This document shows positions 12,026-23,520 of a stretch of 64,000 nt of DNA, one piece after another. The notes below the pieces were generated by a model that worked only from the letters and a program-made list of their open reading frames with translations, did not search any database and had not been told where the DNA came from. The number at the start of each line of letters is the position of its first letter. Position 1 is the stretch's first letter. Source of the stretch: Epiperipatus broadwayi (lineage: Eukaryota; Onychophora; Udeonychophora; Euonychophora; Peripatidae); NCBI GenBank assembly GCA_028023455.1, contig JAQFVV010000028.1:498001-562000 (forward strand). The letters run 5' to 3'. A program made the translations under genes and the position numbers.

Positions 12026-12184
12026 TAAATCAAAATGTAACCAGTTTTCAAAATTCATTCCAGATTTATTATTCACATCGATCTATTGTTTATAAAATTT
12101 TCAGTTACATTCATGTAAAAAAGCTTGGAGATCTTAAAATATACTGAAAATTACATTCTTGGTGATGTAATACCCTGTGCAATT

Positions 12185-12302
12185 TGTCACAGTTAGTAAA
12201 ATGTCTGCTTTGGACTGGGAGGTCCTAGGATCAGTTCAGGTGCTCACACAAGTGGCACTTAAACTTTTTGTGAACTCCTGAGAAATAAAGCTATTAGCGT
12301 TT
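12185..12302 (+). repeat. tRNA-derived SINE, family B
   Basis: Head cagttagtaaaatgtctgc, B-box-like gtcctaggatcagttc, tail aactttttgtgaactcctg then agaaataaagctatt. Forward orientation. Confidence 0.7.
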
Positions 12303-13059
12303 TTTGGTGATGAAACTATTGTTCAAAAAGTGTATTATTCCACTAATTCCATTTAAGGGGATAGCATGAAATTATTATGTGACTTATACCTGAAAATACA
12401 TTTCTGAATCTTATATAATTTGAATATTCCATGTAAGAATAGTCCCATTAACATAGTGATGGCATGGTAATATCTCTTTGTAATATGGAATGTGATATGA
12501 CACATTCACATGTGAATTCAGACTTCAATGCCATTCCCTTATTTTTACTACTGCTTCAGAATTATGAATTATTAATTGGGTATTTAATAATACAAAAAAA
12601 AGAGATTAAAATTGTCTATACTGCTATTGAAATATGTGTTTAAACTGTGCATCATAGACCCCTCTACATGAGCTCATCATTCTTGATTTTGGTAATATGA
12701 AGTTAGAAAAACATAAAAAAATATTAAATTTAACTTCGTAAATTTTGCACACGTTCAACTGCATGAGTGGCATTACAAATAATCTCCCTATTTTTTATTT
12801 CATATTCAGTTCAATACACAATGATATAATTAATATTAATGGGTCTTAGTAATTGATTTAGTAGTGAAAGGAAGAAAGTTCTATGCCAGGCAACAGATTC
12901 ATATGAATACTTTCTCTCTTATATTTTTCCTTCCAATTTATTACTCTATTATTTTTTTATGGTGCCATTATTTTATTTTTATGCTTCTTATTTTAGACAA
13001 TGTTTTAATGTGCATCATTTAAAAACTAAGTTGCATTTTAGGTTTGCATAAATAAACCA
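12303..13059. other. No recognised feature
   Basis: AT-rich; no gene or repeat recognised. Confidence 0.45.
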
Positions 13060-13490
13060 ATCGTTAGGGATGCGGATTAAACTATCATCATTTTTTATGC
13101 TTAAAGAATGGTGATCATGTGATATTTAATGATTTAATACCAATACTGCCTGATAGGATTATGGTGATTGTGGTTAGTAAAGAACCAAAGACATCAAAAA
13201 ATATGAATGCTGAACTGAGTTCAGATCTATATGACTATACAAGCTAATGAGCTTCAATTGAAAATATTATTGTTTTTTCATTTTGAATTCAAAATTTTAT
13301 AGTTAGCTAATAAGGTAAAAAGTGGCTTCTGGAGGGTTGCATTACATTCTAAGATCTTCTGGAGGGTTGCATAAGATTCTAAGATCTAGGTGCTGTGCTC
13401 CCAGATCCAAGGTCCTTTACTGATGAGAGCCATAAGCTAGAAACTAGTCTGGGAATGTTGGATGAGTAGGCACTAGATAGGGATTTTATG
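13060..13490 (+). repeat. Foldback-family (GF) element
   Basis: Starts with an arm end (tggtgatcatgtgatattta), then a body (ctgaactgagttcag, tctggagggttgcat duplicated at about 13327 and 13361, tctaagatctaggtgctgtg) and the conserved segment agaaactagtctggg, ttggatgagtaggcactaga, ttttatgca. Same family as 60915-61580 and 49145-49395. It contains no gene. Confidence 0.65.
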
Positions 13491-13824
13491 CATAAACCAA
13501 ACATTGATTAAAAAAACTTTACATCAAAATAGTAGTACAGTAGTACCTCTGGAGCCAAAGGTCATTAGTTGGGACTCAGCTCTCTTATTTCTGACTCTAA
13601 AGCAATATATAAATTCTCAATAAATAAAACCCTTTAATATTATTAAAAGATTAAAGCATTTGAAATCAGTTCCAGTCATTATGCATGAAATGTCATTTGG
13701 TAACATATTACATGCAAAAATTGATAGATCAATCTGGAATATACTTATAAAGACTTAAAAACAAATAATAATGAATTGAGATGACACACACACATATATA
13801 TAATTCTGACCTCACTTTGAATAA

Positions 13825-13965
13825 AAAAGGCATATGGTTTTATTGCTCGGGAGTTCATAAGAAGTTCAAGTGTCAGTTCAGTGAAAGCCAGAAATGATTC
13901 TGGGACCTCCCAATTCCAAATTGAACACTCTACCAACTATGCTAAAACGTGCAGGGTCTTTGAAT
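13825..13965 (-). repeat. tRNA-derived SINE, family B (best preserved)
   Basis: Read on the minus strand: TTTTAGCATAGTTGGTAGAG (A-box-like), then GGGAGGTCCCAGAATCA (B-box-like), then ACTTGAACTTCTTATGAACT and CCCGAGCAATAAAACCAT. The head resembles a tRNA with a TAGC-CAGTTGGTAGAG D-arm. No polyA tail; it ends in the AATAAA-like motif. Confidence 0.8.
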
Positions 13966-14064
13966 GTAAATGTGGGTGATGGAAAAGATGATAGAAGGGA
14001 ATATATTCAAAAAGAAAATTTGATTAACTAAAAGTCTCTTTAAAAATTAATTTAATATAAATAC

Positions 14065-14190
14065 ATTAAACAAATGGATTTAGTACTTAGGAGCTCATAA
14101 AATATTCAGGTAATGGAAATGGCAGGACTGCTCTAGACACCTGAATTTTGAACTCCAGACTCAGCCGCTGCCCCAAAATACGCAGAGCCG
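14065..14190 (-). repeat. SINE family B
   Basis: Plus strand: ggatttagtacttaggag then ctcataaaatattcagg, followed by the reversed B-box/A-box region ending at cgcagagccgt. Confidence 0.55.
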
Positions 14191-14199
14191 TACTTTGAA

Positions 14200-16240
14200 A
14201 ATATGATAATACTATGGTCATATATATATATTTCATTATTTTATGATCTCTCAATTTGAGATGTGCAATAATCTGGGTTCAGGGATTGATTGAGCAGCGG
14301 CCAACATTATTGATAATGATCAGGTATTATTACTTTAATATGGTGCCGATATTTTCCAAGTTAACCCAACTCAGTTGGAGAAAACATCTTAACACACATA
14401 CATCCTCTTAACACAATTTAATATTACCATTTAGTTTTTTTAATGATTTTTTAATAAAATATTAAGCATTCACTTCATTATTAAACATTGGGCAACATAG
14501 AACTAAACATAAGTGTGTCTTGTGTGTAAAAATTTGGCTATTATGTAATATTTTATGGCTTAAGTAAACAATGAACTAATAAAGGATGCTTAAATACTCT
14601 TGTTTATAATAACGTAATAATGTCACTATTTATATGATAAACTAACAACATAAGTATGAAGAGCATTTAATCTTGTTTATGAAATGCACGTATATAGTGG
14701 GAATTATGGATGGTATAATCCAGATGTCCATTGCCTCAATTCACCATAAGGTAAAGATTGTTCATAAAATACATATATAGTAAGAAAAGATGGTCTGTAA
14801 TTATTTATGGAGAGTAGTTGTAGTACAAAGGAATTTGAGATAAAGGGTGCCCCCGCTATAAAATTGTAATGCAAAAGAAGATAAAGAGCGCAACTGCTAA
14901 AAAAATTGAAAAAATTTGAAATCTGCTTAGTTAAATATGTATATAACAGTAATTAAATATTCTTGATAGTGCATTTCTGTAGGGAAAAAATATATATAAT
15001 TTTTTCTATGCCGAAGTCCATATTTGTGCAATTTCATGGAGATTATGGATGACTAGCTTCATGCCAAGAAAATGCAATAAACACAAAAAGAAAACAACTG
15101 CAAGAAGAAAAAAAAATCTATTTACTGAGACCTTAGCAAGCCGGTGAACTTCTAAAGGCAAGTTAAAGTAAATACTTAATCAATGAACTATGTCTTTTTA
15201 TATTTATTTTACGAAGGAATTTTAATCAATTTTTATACGAAGTTTTTATGCTGATTTGCATATACATGCAAATTTGAAATGAAACAACCAATTAATTAAT
15301 TTCGGAACGTATTCTTTTTTTTTTTTTTTTACGTAAATTATTCTGATTACATATTTATTTTATAGCTATATCAAAGAGAATTATACATATATATTAACAA
15401 TTCATTGGATCGAACTCCATCTTTTAATTTCCTTATTATTAAACTGAACAAGATTTGCATTTTCAACACTAATATTCATTCAGGTGATTCATCCTGTGTT
15501 TATAATCACCATAGAAACCGATATTCAAATTTTCCGTAATGATTAGAGTCCCACAATTCAGCAATTACTTAGAGAGGATTTTGATGAGACCCAATATTTT
15601 GCTTTTGTGTAAGCTTCTTAAAATTAATACTGTAATTACTCCTAGCTAGCAGAGGTACCTGTAGGGAAATTTTTATCCTCTCCCTCTCCCCTCTTCTGAG
15701 CCTACGGGTTAAATATGAATATTCTCATGTAATTATATTCAAAATAAAAATACGTTATTTACATTGTTCCTCCTGAGTACTCATCAAATTTGTTTTTTAA
15801 ACGATTTTGCTCCTTCTGTAATGACGTCCATCTTTTGAGAAATAATATTTAAGCTTCAGTGAAGATAAAATAAAGGCTGTAAGAAAAATTCCAACACAAG
15901 GTCACGTGTTGGGGTCAACCTCAGCGGAGATTTATCCTTAGTAAGCAAATTAAAATTAACAATATTAAGCTATCCCTGAAAACAAAAAGCAGTTGGTACC
16001 AGATAAGACAGGAACTAATACATTTCAAATAATTAATTTTAAAACCTTTAGATAAATAATGGTGAGGGAGGGGAGGTTGAAAATGTGCTAGTCGAAATAT
16101 TACAAATCGTTATTTTGATTTTTTAACATTTTAAAACATAAATTAATAACTGGCTCTAATAAAGATATGAATTCATAAAAATTTATCTTTTGTTCACTTT
16201 AATAAAATAAATAATCGAATGTTTATTGATTAATAGTTTT
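14200..16240. other. No recognised gene
   Basis: Long AT-rich stretch. A T17 run is at about 15314-15330. A somewhat GC-richer patch at 15640-15715 and another at 15890-15950 (with a cacgtg palindrome and, on the minus strand, a ttttcttacag acceptor-like motif) could be exon edges but give no convincing open frame. Confidence 0.4.
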
Positions 16241-16339
16241 ATAAGAATATCGTGCACCGGAAATGGCGAAAGTGGGCCCAATTCATGGACTTTGACTTTC
16301 AAAATTTGCCTTTTTAACAATTTCTCTAAATCAAGTAGA

Positions 16340-16560
16340 GCAAAATATTTGAATAATTTATTGCCCGAGAGTACATAAAATGTTTGGCAATAAAAATGAC
16401 ATGAGTTAGGTCACGATGCATGGATGTCTTGCTCTTCACTACTGCATACCATGCAGAAAAAAAAGAGAATGGAATTGATGAAAAGTTCAGCCTCTGGAAT
16501 AGACAGGGATGGGTCATAATTCATGAAGAGTCCAATAATTGTTACACTGTGCTAAGCCAT
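16340..16560 (-). repeat. SINE family B, worn
   Basis: Tail in reverse (tttattgcccgagagta, cataaaatgtttggc) and inverted head ending ttgttacactgtgctaagcc. A short interruption lies between tail and head. Confidence 0.5.
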
Positions 16561-16637
16561 GAAAAGTTTTTACTATAATTCATACAGTACAGGTTTTTTC
16601 ATACAGGTTTTTTCATACCTGCACTCCAATATATAAT

Positions 16638-16912
16638 AAATAGGGGTTTGAACGCACACTTTCATATGACCCTCAACCATCCATGCTATCTCATACTGCT
16701 GATATACTTGATCAGACACACATGTTGAAAAGATAAATAATCACCAATATGTGTATTTTGTGCTAAACCAGCACTCGTCAGTTGGCCCAGATTATCATCT
16801 CCACACATATATACAATCAATGCTCAACTTTATATTAAGATAGCCAATCTTCATACTTTAATGGATAAGCTTCAAACCATTCCACCCCACAACTCTTCAG
16901 CCGTCTATAACA
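16638..16912 (-). repeat. Hammerhead-bearing repeat, family B, single copy
   Basis: Collinear with 412-800 and with the units at 22881-23950: gtttgaacgcacactttcat, tgaaaagataaataatcacc, gctaaaccagcactcgt, cacacatatatac, gatagccaatcttcat. Contains the motif at 16742-16790. Confidence 0.75.
16742..16790 (-). ncRNA. Hammerhead-ribozyme-like motif (class B)
   Basis: On the minus strand: stem I GCCAA, core CTGACGA (fits CUGANGA), a perfect five-pair stem II GTGCT/AGCAC with GGTTT loop, then AAAA where GAAA is expected, short stem III AT/AT, cleavage base A, and stem I TTGGT. The G12-to-A change probably disables cleavage. Confidence 0.6.
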
Positions 16913-18174
16913 TTTTGAAAATAAATAACTACTTCACATCTATATGAAGCATAAATTAGCAGTTACCCACTATTTAGGTTCTAGTTAAATGTTCTAAGAA
17001 ATGATTAGTAGAAATCATTAATGTATATTTATCTAAAGAAGATGTCAAAACATGCGAGTTCCAAAAATATGGCACATTTAAAGATGGAACTACAGTAGGT
17101 AATTTGCCTAAAAGAATTTTGTAGGAAATAAAAATCAACTTAGATGCATCTCTTTGTTTCTTTGTTTTCAAAATATTGTCCAAGCAATCTTTTATAAACC
17201 TATTAATAACATTGTTTTTTTTACATTAGCTTAAAATAGTTAAGTTTAACATAGTCAAATATTGAAAAAGGTTATGTTGGAAAGAAGAAGTAGTGTTTAA
17301 AACATAATAAAACCTTGAAAAATAAAGAGATTTCAAAAATTTTACTTGCAAATAATTTAAAAACTAAGTACAGTACTGACTCAAAAAGTTACGAAAAGAA
17401 CTCGACAAATTATAAAACGAAATGCAAATTGTGCAGAATATAATTTAGCAACAACAATCTGAGAAAGTGCCAGTAGAAAATTACACATGGACTTTTGACT
17501 TGCCCCAATTCTCATAGCAATAGACTATAGATCGTTGCAATTTTAACATTTTGGGGAGCACCTCATCAGTACTTTTGTCTCTATTCTTGACTGTCTGTAA
17601 TGGACAAGTAATGCTCTTAGTTGGATTGGTTAACTCATAAGTTCACTTTTTGGGCATTTAATATTTAATTCTTGTTTTAGTTCTCATATTTTTTAATAGG
17701 TGGCAGTTTGAGTAATTGGAAATCAAAGATTTTTATCTGAAGTTATATCTACAGATCCTTGATTTCCTCCACCCCTGTCTACTGAATTTTCATAGAAAAA
17801 AACACTTTTATATTTGCCTTTTTTCAATCACATGCATCCATAAATTTAACAAATTAATTTTTCACTGTACAGTAGAATAATATTGATAAAATTTTATTAC
17901 TTTTTTAATGTAATTTATATATTGAAATATTACAAGATTTCAGACTTTACAATGTATGTTTTTACATTTTTGTATTCCAAGATTTCCAGTCTTCAGATTT
18001 TTGATATATTATATTTATATAATCTCATTTTTATATTTGGTTTTATATTATATTTCATACATGTTATTTTAAGATTTCTATTTTATATTTCATATGTTGG
18101 GATATTTGTTTTCAAATGCACATTCTCAAATATGTGACAATATGATGAACTATTTCCATTATCTATCATTAAAT
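16913..18174. other. No recognised gene
   Basis: AT-rich. The 84-codon frame at 17883-18137 is almost all F/Y/I/L from T-rich DNA and is not a credible gene. Confidence 0.45.
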
Positions 18175-18690
18175 ATTCAATGTCAAATACAAACAGCTGT
18201 TAGTAATAACACACAAATAAACATTGCAGTTTAGTATATTACATAATGTTTCAAGTAGTAGTATTCTCAGTTCTTCAGTTGTTAATGACCTGACCAGTGA
18301 CAGAATTAGCATAGGAGTTAAACTTACATCTTTAGATTCTTGAATATTGAATTTTAAGGCAATACTAACCACTGAGCTATTCTGTCAAAGGCAACAGACA
18401 CTAGAAATTTTATACATATCTATGAGAAATCAGGAGGATTTGAATCGACCCTCCTAGATAAGTATATAAAATTTCTGACTCTTGCCTTTGACAGAATAGC
18501 TTAGTTAGTTAGAGCACTGACTTGCAATTCAGTATTCCAAAATTCTAAAGGTGAAAGTTCAACTCCTAGGCTAATATTATCACTGGCTAGGCCAGCAACA
18601 TCTGAAGAAGAGTGGAGAATACCATTCGAACTATTGTGGAATCTACTAATCTGAGTTGTCTACTTGTGTGTTATTGATAAATTTAAATTT
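18175..18690. repeat. Foldback element with tRNA-like unit and hammerhead-like cores (class C)
   Basis: Two inverted arms flank a small centre. Each arm carries the end 'cagctgttagtaataacaca' or its inverse, a hammerhead-like core, and a tRNA-like unit. In the right arm (plus) the unit reads tagcttagttagttagagca (A-box-like) and later gaaagttcaactcctagg (B-box-like). It is followed by CTGAAGA at about 18603, AGAGTGGAGAATACCATTC, GAAC and TATTGTGG. The left arm has the inverse. The same build is seen at 58563-59155 and, as a fragment, at 3770-3935. Confidence 0.6.
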
Positions 18691-18959
18691 TCCAGATGTA
18701 CAACATTTAATGATAGATGATGGGAATAGTTCAACATATTATCACATCTATTTTACCAACAACCCAAACCTTCAAGAAAATTTTATATTTCTTATATTGA
18801 AAGATTTCAAGATATATTATCACATTTTAGAATTCCTATTTTTATTAAAAGAGCAGAAAATTTTTTCCCACGCATATCACCTAGAGCTAGCTTTAGTAAA
18901 TTAATAGATATTAGAAGTTTGTGTACCATAATTCCTATTTAGTGTCTTCCTTTCCAATA

Positions 18960-19345
18960 TCTTCAGATTAGTTTTTATCTTGTGGTTTTCATCAGTAAGA
19001 AGCTTTGGATCTGGGAGCACTACATCTAGATCTTCGGATCTAATGCAGCTTTTCAGTAACCACCGTTTAACTTTTTAATTAGGCATTACTTTTCAGTCCA
19101 AACTAAAAACACAGTAATGTTTTTAACTGAAAATTGTTTTCGGAATCCTACAGATTTGAAAACAGTTCAGCATCTATATATTTTGGTGTCTATAAAATGG
19201 GTTCAAGAGAAGTGATGCATTAGATCCAAAAATGCAGGTGCAATAATTCGAGATATAAGGCTCATCACTAATGAAAGCTATAAATTAGAAACTAGTCTTG
19301 AGATATTGGAGGGGAAGACATTGGACAGGGACTATTATGCAAAAT
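18960..19345. repeat. GF-family fragments
   Basis: Plus strand 18985-19060 has the reversed GF body (tttggatctgggagcact, acatctagatcttcgg). 19240-19345 has forward fragments (tagaaactagtcttgagat, ttggaggggaagacattgga). Arms point towards each other, again giving a foldback shape. Confidence 0.55.
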
Positions 19346-19549
19346 ATTCTACAATCTACTGATTAATAAAGCATGCACTTGGTGTCCCTATTGTATAGGA
19401 ATCAACATTTCCTACTATTTTTAACAGCTTCTGTAAGCATATAAAAAAGATCATGTGATGTTTTAGTGATTTCTATTTTGTAATTGATTTATTTCAACTT
19501 TTTGAACATTGGTTTAGGAATGATTTTTTTTTAGTATATATGTGTAGAC

Positions 19550-19795
19550 AATGACTGAGTGTGCTTTCGGCCAGTGAAGCCAGCTTTCGGCCAGTGAAAC
19601 CAGATTCATAGTACTTTTATATCCTAAACGATTTTTGATCGTACACACACAACTCTCCATACAGTAGTACCACCGTGTGCCAGCCAGAGTAATCAATGGA
19701 AGCCAGAAGGCTTGTGCATGAAATCCCTTGTTTAATAACAATTATGTGCTAGTATAAGAGATGGTTATCATGTGATGTTTAGTGGTTTAATATAA
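19550..19795 (+). repeat. GF-family arm
   Basis: Contains actctccatacagtagtacc, gagtaatcaatggaagccag, aaggcttgtgcatgaaatcc, then ttatcatgtgatgtttagtg. A small duplication (ctttcggccagtgaa) lies at 19565-19598. Confidence 0.65.
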
Positions 19796-20066
19796 AAATA
19801 TGTGAATTTATGAAACATTGACTGATATTTGAAACTCCTGCTTTTTAATAAATCGCAGTGCTATAATTTCATATTGTATAGTCATTTATTTAACATCCAT
19901 CTACTCACTCATAAAGTTATTATAAGAGTTATTTGATGTGTTTGAATGTTATACTATTTTTAAAAAAATATATTTAAACATTTTCACTCAGAAATACATT
20001 TTTGAAACATGTAGATAAAAGATATCTGAAAAGGACAAATGTCTTCCAAAATGCATTTCATGTTCA

Positions 20067-20082
20067 ACTAGCACTTTTCAAT
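20067..20082 (+). repeat. Target-site duplication, left
   Basis: actagcacttttcaat, matched by actagcgtttttcaat at 20478-20493 (14 of 16 identical). It brackets the retrocopy. Confidence 0.8.
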
Positions 20083-20477
20083 CTTTAATCTCCACACTCA
20101 CGGCTGGCACTGCAGATGGTGAATTTGCAGTGGTGAGGAGTGCCACCTTTTTGGCATATAATTACTGAGTTGCCCATTGTGAAATACTGTATAATCCATC
20201 TGTCACTGACCCTCTGCGAACTCTTATACACAAACTAAGAACAACGAAAGACAGCGATGAGCAAATTGCACAGCAGCTTGCCTTCAGGGCAACATGGAAC
20301 CTGATTAACATGGGTTAAAGAACGGACGAGGACTCATGCAATCTTGCACCTTTTAAAATAATCATGATTAATGTGTAAATAATAATCCTATTCGCCTAAG
20401 CACTAATGTATTTATTCATTGTTTTGTATAACTAAATTTAAAACGTATAATAAAGTTCTTGATTTAAAAAAAAAAAA
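20083..20477 (+). pseudogene. Processed pseudogene (5'-truncated retrocopy) of an unidentified host gene
   Basis: A GC-richer block reads as one frame from 20085 to a stop at 20316-20318. It begins LISTLTAGTADGEFAVV, has one internal stop (TGA at 20166-20168), then HCEILYNPSVTDPLRTLI and ends DEQIAQQLAFRATWNLINMG. About 77 codons of a protein C-terminus remain. A 3' UTR follows, with AATAAA at 20449-20454, an A12 tail at 20466-20477, and an imperfect 16-bp target duplication on both sides. This is the full signature of LINE-mediated mRNA retrotransposition. I do not recognise the parent protein. The helical, hydrophilic C-terminus might be the end of a repeat (ARM/HEAT-like) protein, but that is a guess. 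It lies alone, has no promoter, and is not expected to be functional. Confidence 0.85.
20449..20454 (+). promoter_or_regulatory. Polyadenylation signal copied with the retrocopy
   Basis: AATAAA 12 bases before the A12 tail that begins at 20466, as expected of a retrotransposed mRNA end. Confidence 0.85.
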
Positions 20478-20493
20478 ACTAGCGTTTTTCAAT

Positions 20494-21954
20494 TGGCTCA
20501 GGGCACAATCTCTTATAAATGTCTTCATCATTTGTTCAGTATTGATCAGTATCAAATTATTACAGTATAATTAACAGAGATATTTTAAATGCGTTCCTGG
20601 CTAAGCATTTATCACAAAGCTTGTTGAGGAATTGGCAATCCTCATTGTTTATAATTTACAGGTGTTCCGCACTCACAATTTTGACATCATCTGTTTCAGA
20701 TAAATGTGTTAATGATGATTATTAATAATTTATTAAACTAGAAATTATCATGTTATAATACCACAATTATTTATCATTTAAGTTAATAGTAATCTTAATG
20801 TAAAATAAATAAACAAAAACTGGTTAAAAAATTATGTATGTATACATTTAGAAGCCATAGTACTTACTGCTTAACTTAAAAAAATATTTACAATATCCAT
20901 ATTTGCATAAATTTTATGAATATAACCATTTCTTTTAGCAATCATCATAATCTCCAGAGAAATGAACATTGTTATATATAGAGCTGGCAAAACAAACTCT
21001 TAACAAGCTTTGTAGAATACCCTCCCCTCCCAACCTCAGAGGGGTTTCTGCTCCTGGCATCCTCAGTGAGGTACTAGGATATTCAATTATTAGATTAAAA
21101 ATACCAGGACAAATACAGCACTTTATCTAACGTATAACTATTAAGTAGAAACTTTGAAATTTTCAAACATCCATATGTCTTCCAATCCAGCTATCTAACT
21201 TAAATAGCCATATGGGACTGAACTAAATTCAGATACACCATATATTAATAGCTTTAGCAATATAAAATTGCCAAAGCCATCATAGCAAAAAATAAAATTA
21301 CAAAAAATCCAAGTTAGATGTCACACTACCTAATTTAATAAGCATTAATAAATGAACATTATAGGTTTTATTTTTGATTCCGCATACTCTCCTTTGCCTC
21401 ATCTTGAAAGCATTAAAGGCAGTAATCCACTTTATTAATTTTACTTCAGTCATCTAGTGGAAACATGACTAATCAATGGATATTAGGTGGTATTTTCTGA
21501 CTATTCAGCTTTCTCAGTGGTCCAATATCAATGTTTCACCCACACATTCATCAGACACTATTTTTTTTAGACTATTTAAGGTTAATAACTAAAAATTTGT
21601 GGCCAAGCTAAGAAATTATTTTTAATTTTTTTTGAATGATTATATACCCCTATCACCATATAGCTCACCCAGTTCAATTTTAATATATTTTATGCATTCT
21701 TTTAAAAAGCATTTTATCATTTTAAAAACATAGATATATGTTATTTAACATCTTCCTACATATTTGCCTCTAAGAAAAAAAGGGAGAAAAGTGATTTGGG
21801 ATTTAAAAAAAAAAAAAAAATCACATTTTTACAATTATAATTTAAATAGCAATTCTACTTCTCCTATATCGGTTTTAACATCTGGTGTAGCTTGAATAAC
21901 CAATTATTATTGTTTACTCAAGCTCACACTAGATGGCAGAATTGGGGTAGAAGA
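20494..21954. other. No recognised gene
   Basis: AT-rich. A patch at 21040-21130 (ctcagtgaggtactaggata, attagattaaaaatacc, tacagcac) resembles the spacer of the foldback at 6885-7184. An A17 run lies near 21805. Confidence 0.4.
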
Positions 21955-22258
21955 AGCAGAAAGGATACAAGTAATGAAATTGTGGGAGAATAAATATAGA
22001 CCAAATGATTATACAGAAAGTGGGTCATTGGTCTTTATGCTGGGATTGGAAAAGGATAAGAGGGATACAGATACAAATGTCATGGAGTGGACAAAGATGA
22101 TGATGTGGAAGTGGAATAGAGCAGGATAAATAAGATGCAAAAACTTAGGTGGGAAATGGAAAGGGAAGGTAAAGTGGCTAACTGGTTTTTCTTGGACATA
22201 ATGTCTGAGAGATTCCTGACTTTGATAATGGAGAGCCATATTACATCACATCACATTG
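21955..22258 (+). mobile_element. LINE family 2, 3' end
   Basis: Plus frame reads EAERIQVMKLWENKYRPNDY, then TESGSLVFMLGLEKDKRD, matching the 4632-4871 protein. It continues through a 3' UTR (aatgtctgagagattcc) to the catcacatcac terminus. Confidence 0.65.
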
Positions 22259-22880
22259 ATCTTGCTACTTACTAGTAATGTGTATGCTAGGTTTTATCAA
22301 TTTTATAATTATAATTTCTAAAATATAATTAAACAATAAATATTTCAAAGCTATTGGTATTTCATTGTTGGTTTTTGTGTATCTTATTTTTACATTCAGT
22401 GTCAAAACACACACCATTTAAGCCCGATTTTAAATCTCAAAAATTCTCATAATTTTTTAAAATGTCAATTTACTGAGCTTAATTAAAAAGTTTTATCTTA
22501 AACTTTCAGTTTGTCTAAATTAAATTTTCAGTATAAAAAAAAGAAAAAAAGATATTACATATCCTTATTACAAGCTAAAAATATCTTACACTAATTATTT
22601 AATTACTAACTGATCTGATTAGCAGACATAGACAATTCATCCTTTTTTTAAAAGCCAAAAAAAAAAAAAACCACCGTACTTACAGAAAATTTATTTGGTT
22701 TAAAAACAGTCTTTTACAATATAAATATAATCTTTTTTCCACGCTGATATGTTGGATAACAATGTCTTTTTGTCTATACATACATATAAATGGATTAAAA
22801 ATGCAAAATAGTAAGTAGGTGATTTAAAAACAATGAAAGATAAAAATTACCTCCAATGCATAAAGATACTTCATTTCATA
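22259..22880. other. No recognised feature
   Basis: AT-rich, with an A14 run at about 22660. Nothing recognised. Confidence 0.45.
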
Positions 22881-23003
22881 TAATATATAGGGTATATGAG
22901 CACAGACTTTCACATGACCCACCATTCCCCATTTTATCTCATAACACTGATACCCTTGAACACATGTATGTCGAAAAGATAAATAATCACCAATAAACGC
23001 AGC

Positions 23004-23053
23004 TCACCAATAAACGTATTTCATGCTAAACCAGCAATCATCAATTGGTCCAG
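23004..23053 (-). ncRNA. Hammerhead-ribozyme-like motif in tandem unit 1
   Basis: Minus strand: ACCAA, TTGATGA (C3 changed to T), stem II TGCT/AGCA with GGTTT loop, GAAA, ATACGTTT, A, TTGGT. The stem I halves ACCAA and TTGGT are intact. The core change should weaken or abolish activity. Confidence 0.6.
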
Positions 23054-23471
23054 ATTACCATTTCTACACATATATGCTATAAGTGCTCATATATATATTA
23101 AGATAGCCAATCTTCATACTTTAATGGACAGGTTTCAATCCACTTCACTCTTCAACCGTCCATCCAATTGAAAATCTGATGATGGAATGCCCAAAGGCCA
23201 CCCCGAGGCCGAGATTCTTGTCACACCCATGTTAACCTAGGGTCAATCTGATCCCTCATGTACAGGACATAATCCATTTAATACATATACAAGGATTGGG
23301 CAGACTTCTCTACTATGTAATAACTGAAACACACAGGCTTTTTATATACCTGTGTTTATATATGTAATATATAGGGTATATGAGCACAGACTTTCACACG
23401 ACCCACCACTCTCCACTTTATCTCATAACACTGATACACTTGAACACATATATGTTGAAAAGATAAATAAT

Positions 23472-23520
23472 CACCAATATACATATTTCATGCTAAACCA
23501 GCAATCATCAGTTGGTCCAG
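23472..23520 (-). ncRNA. Type I hammerhead-ribozyme-like motif in tandem unit 2 (best copy)
   Basis: Minus strand, 5' to 3': stem I ACCAA (23516-23512), core CTGATGA (23511-23505), stem II TGCT/AGCA around a GGTTT loop (23503-23491), GAAA (23489-23486), a short stem III (AT/AT around ATGT), unpaired A at 23478 as the cleavage base, then TTGGT (23477-23473) closing stem I. All conserved core bases are present. The one fault is a U-U pair at the base of stem II where other copies have G-C. The very short stem III resembles those of Penelope-element and retrozyme hammerheads, which may act as dimers. Confidence 0.7.

Noticed and set aside
15640-15950. Exon-like GC-richer patches with acceptor-like sites
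   Set aside because: No open frame with convincing protein composition on either strand.
17883-18137. 84-codon hydrophobic frame resembling a membrane protein
   Set aside because: Composition follows from T-rich DNA; no charged residues or motif pattern expected of a real protein.
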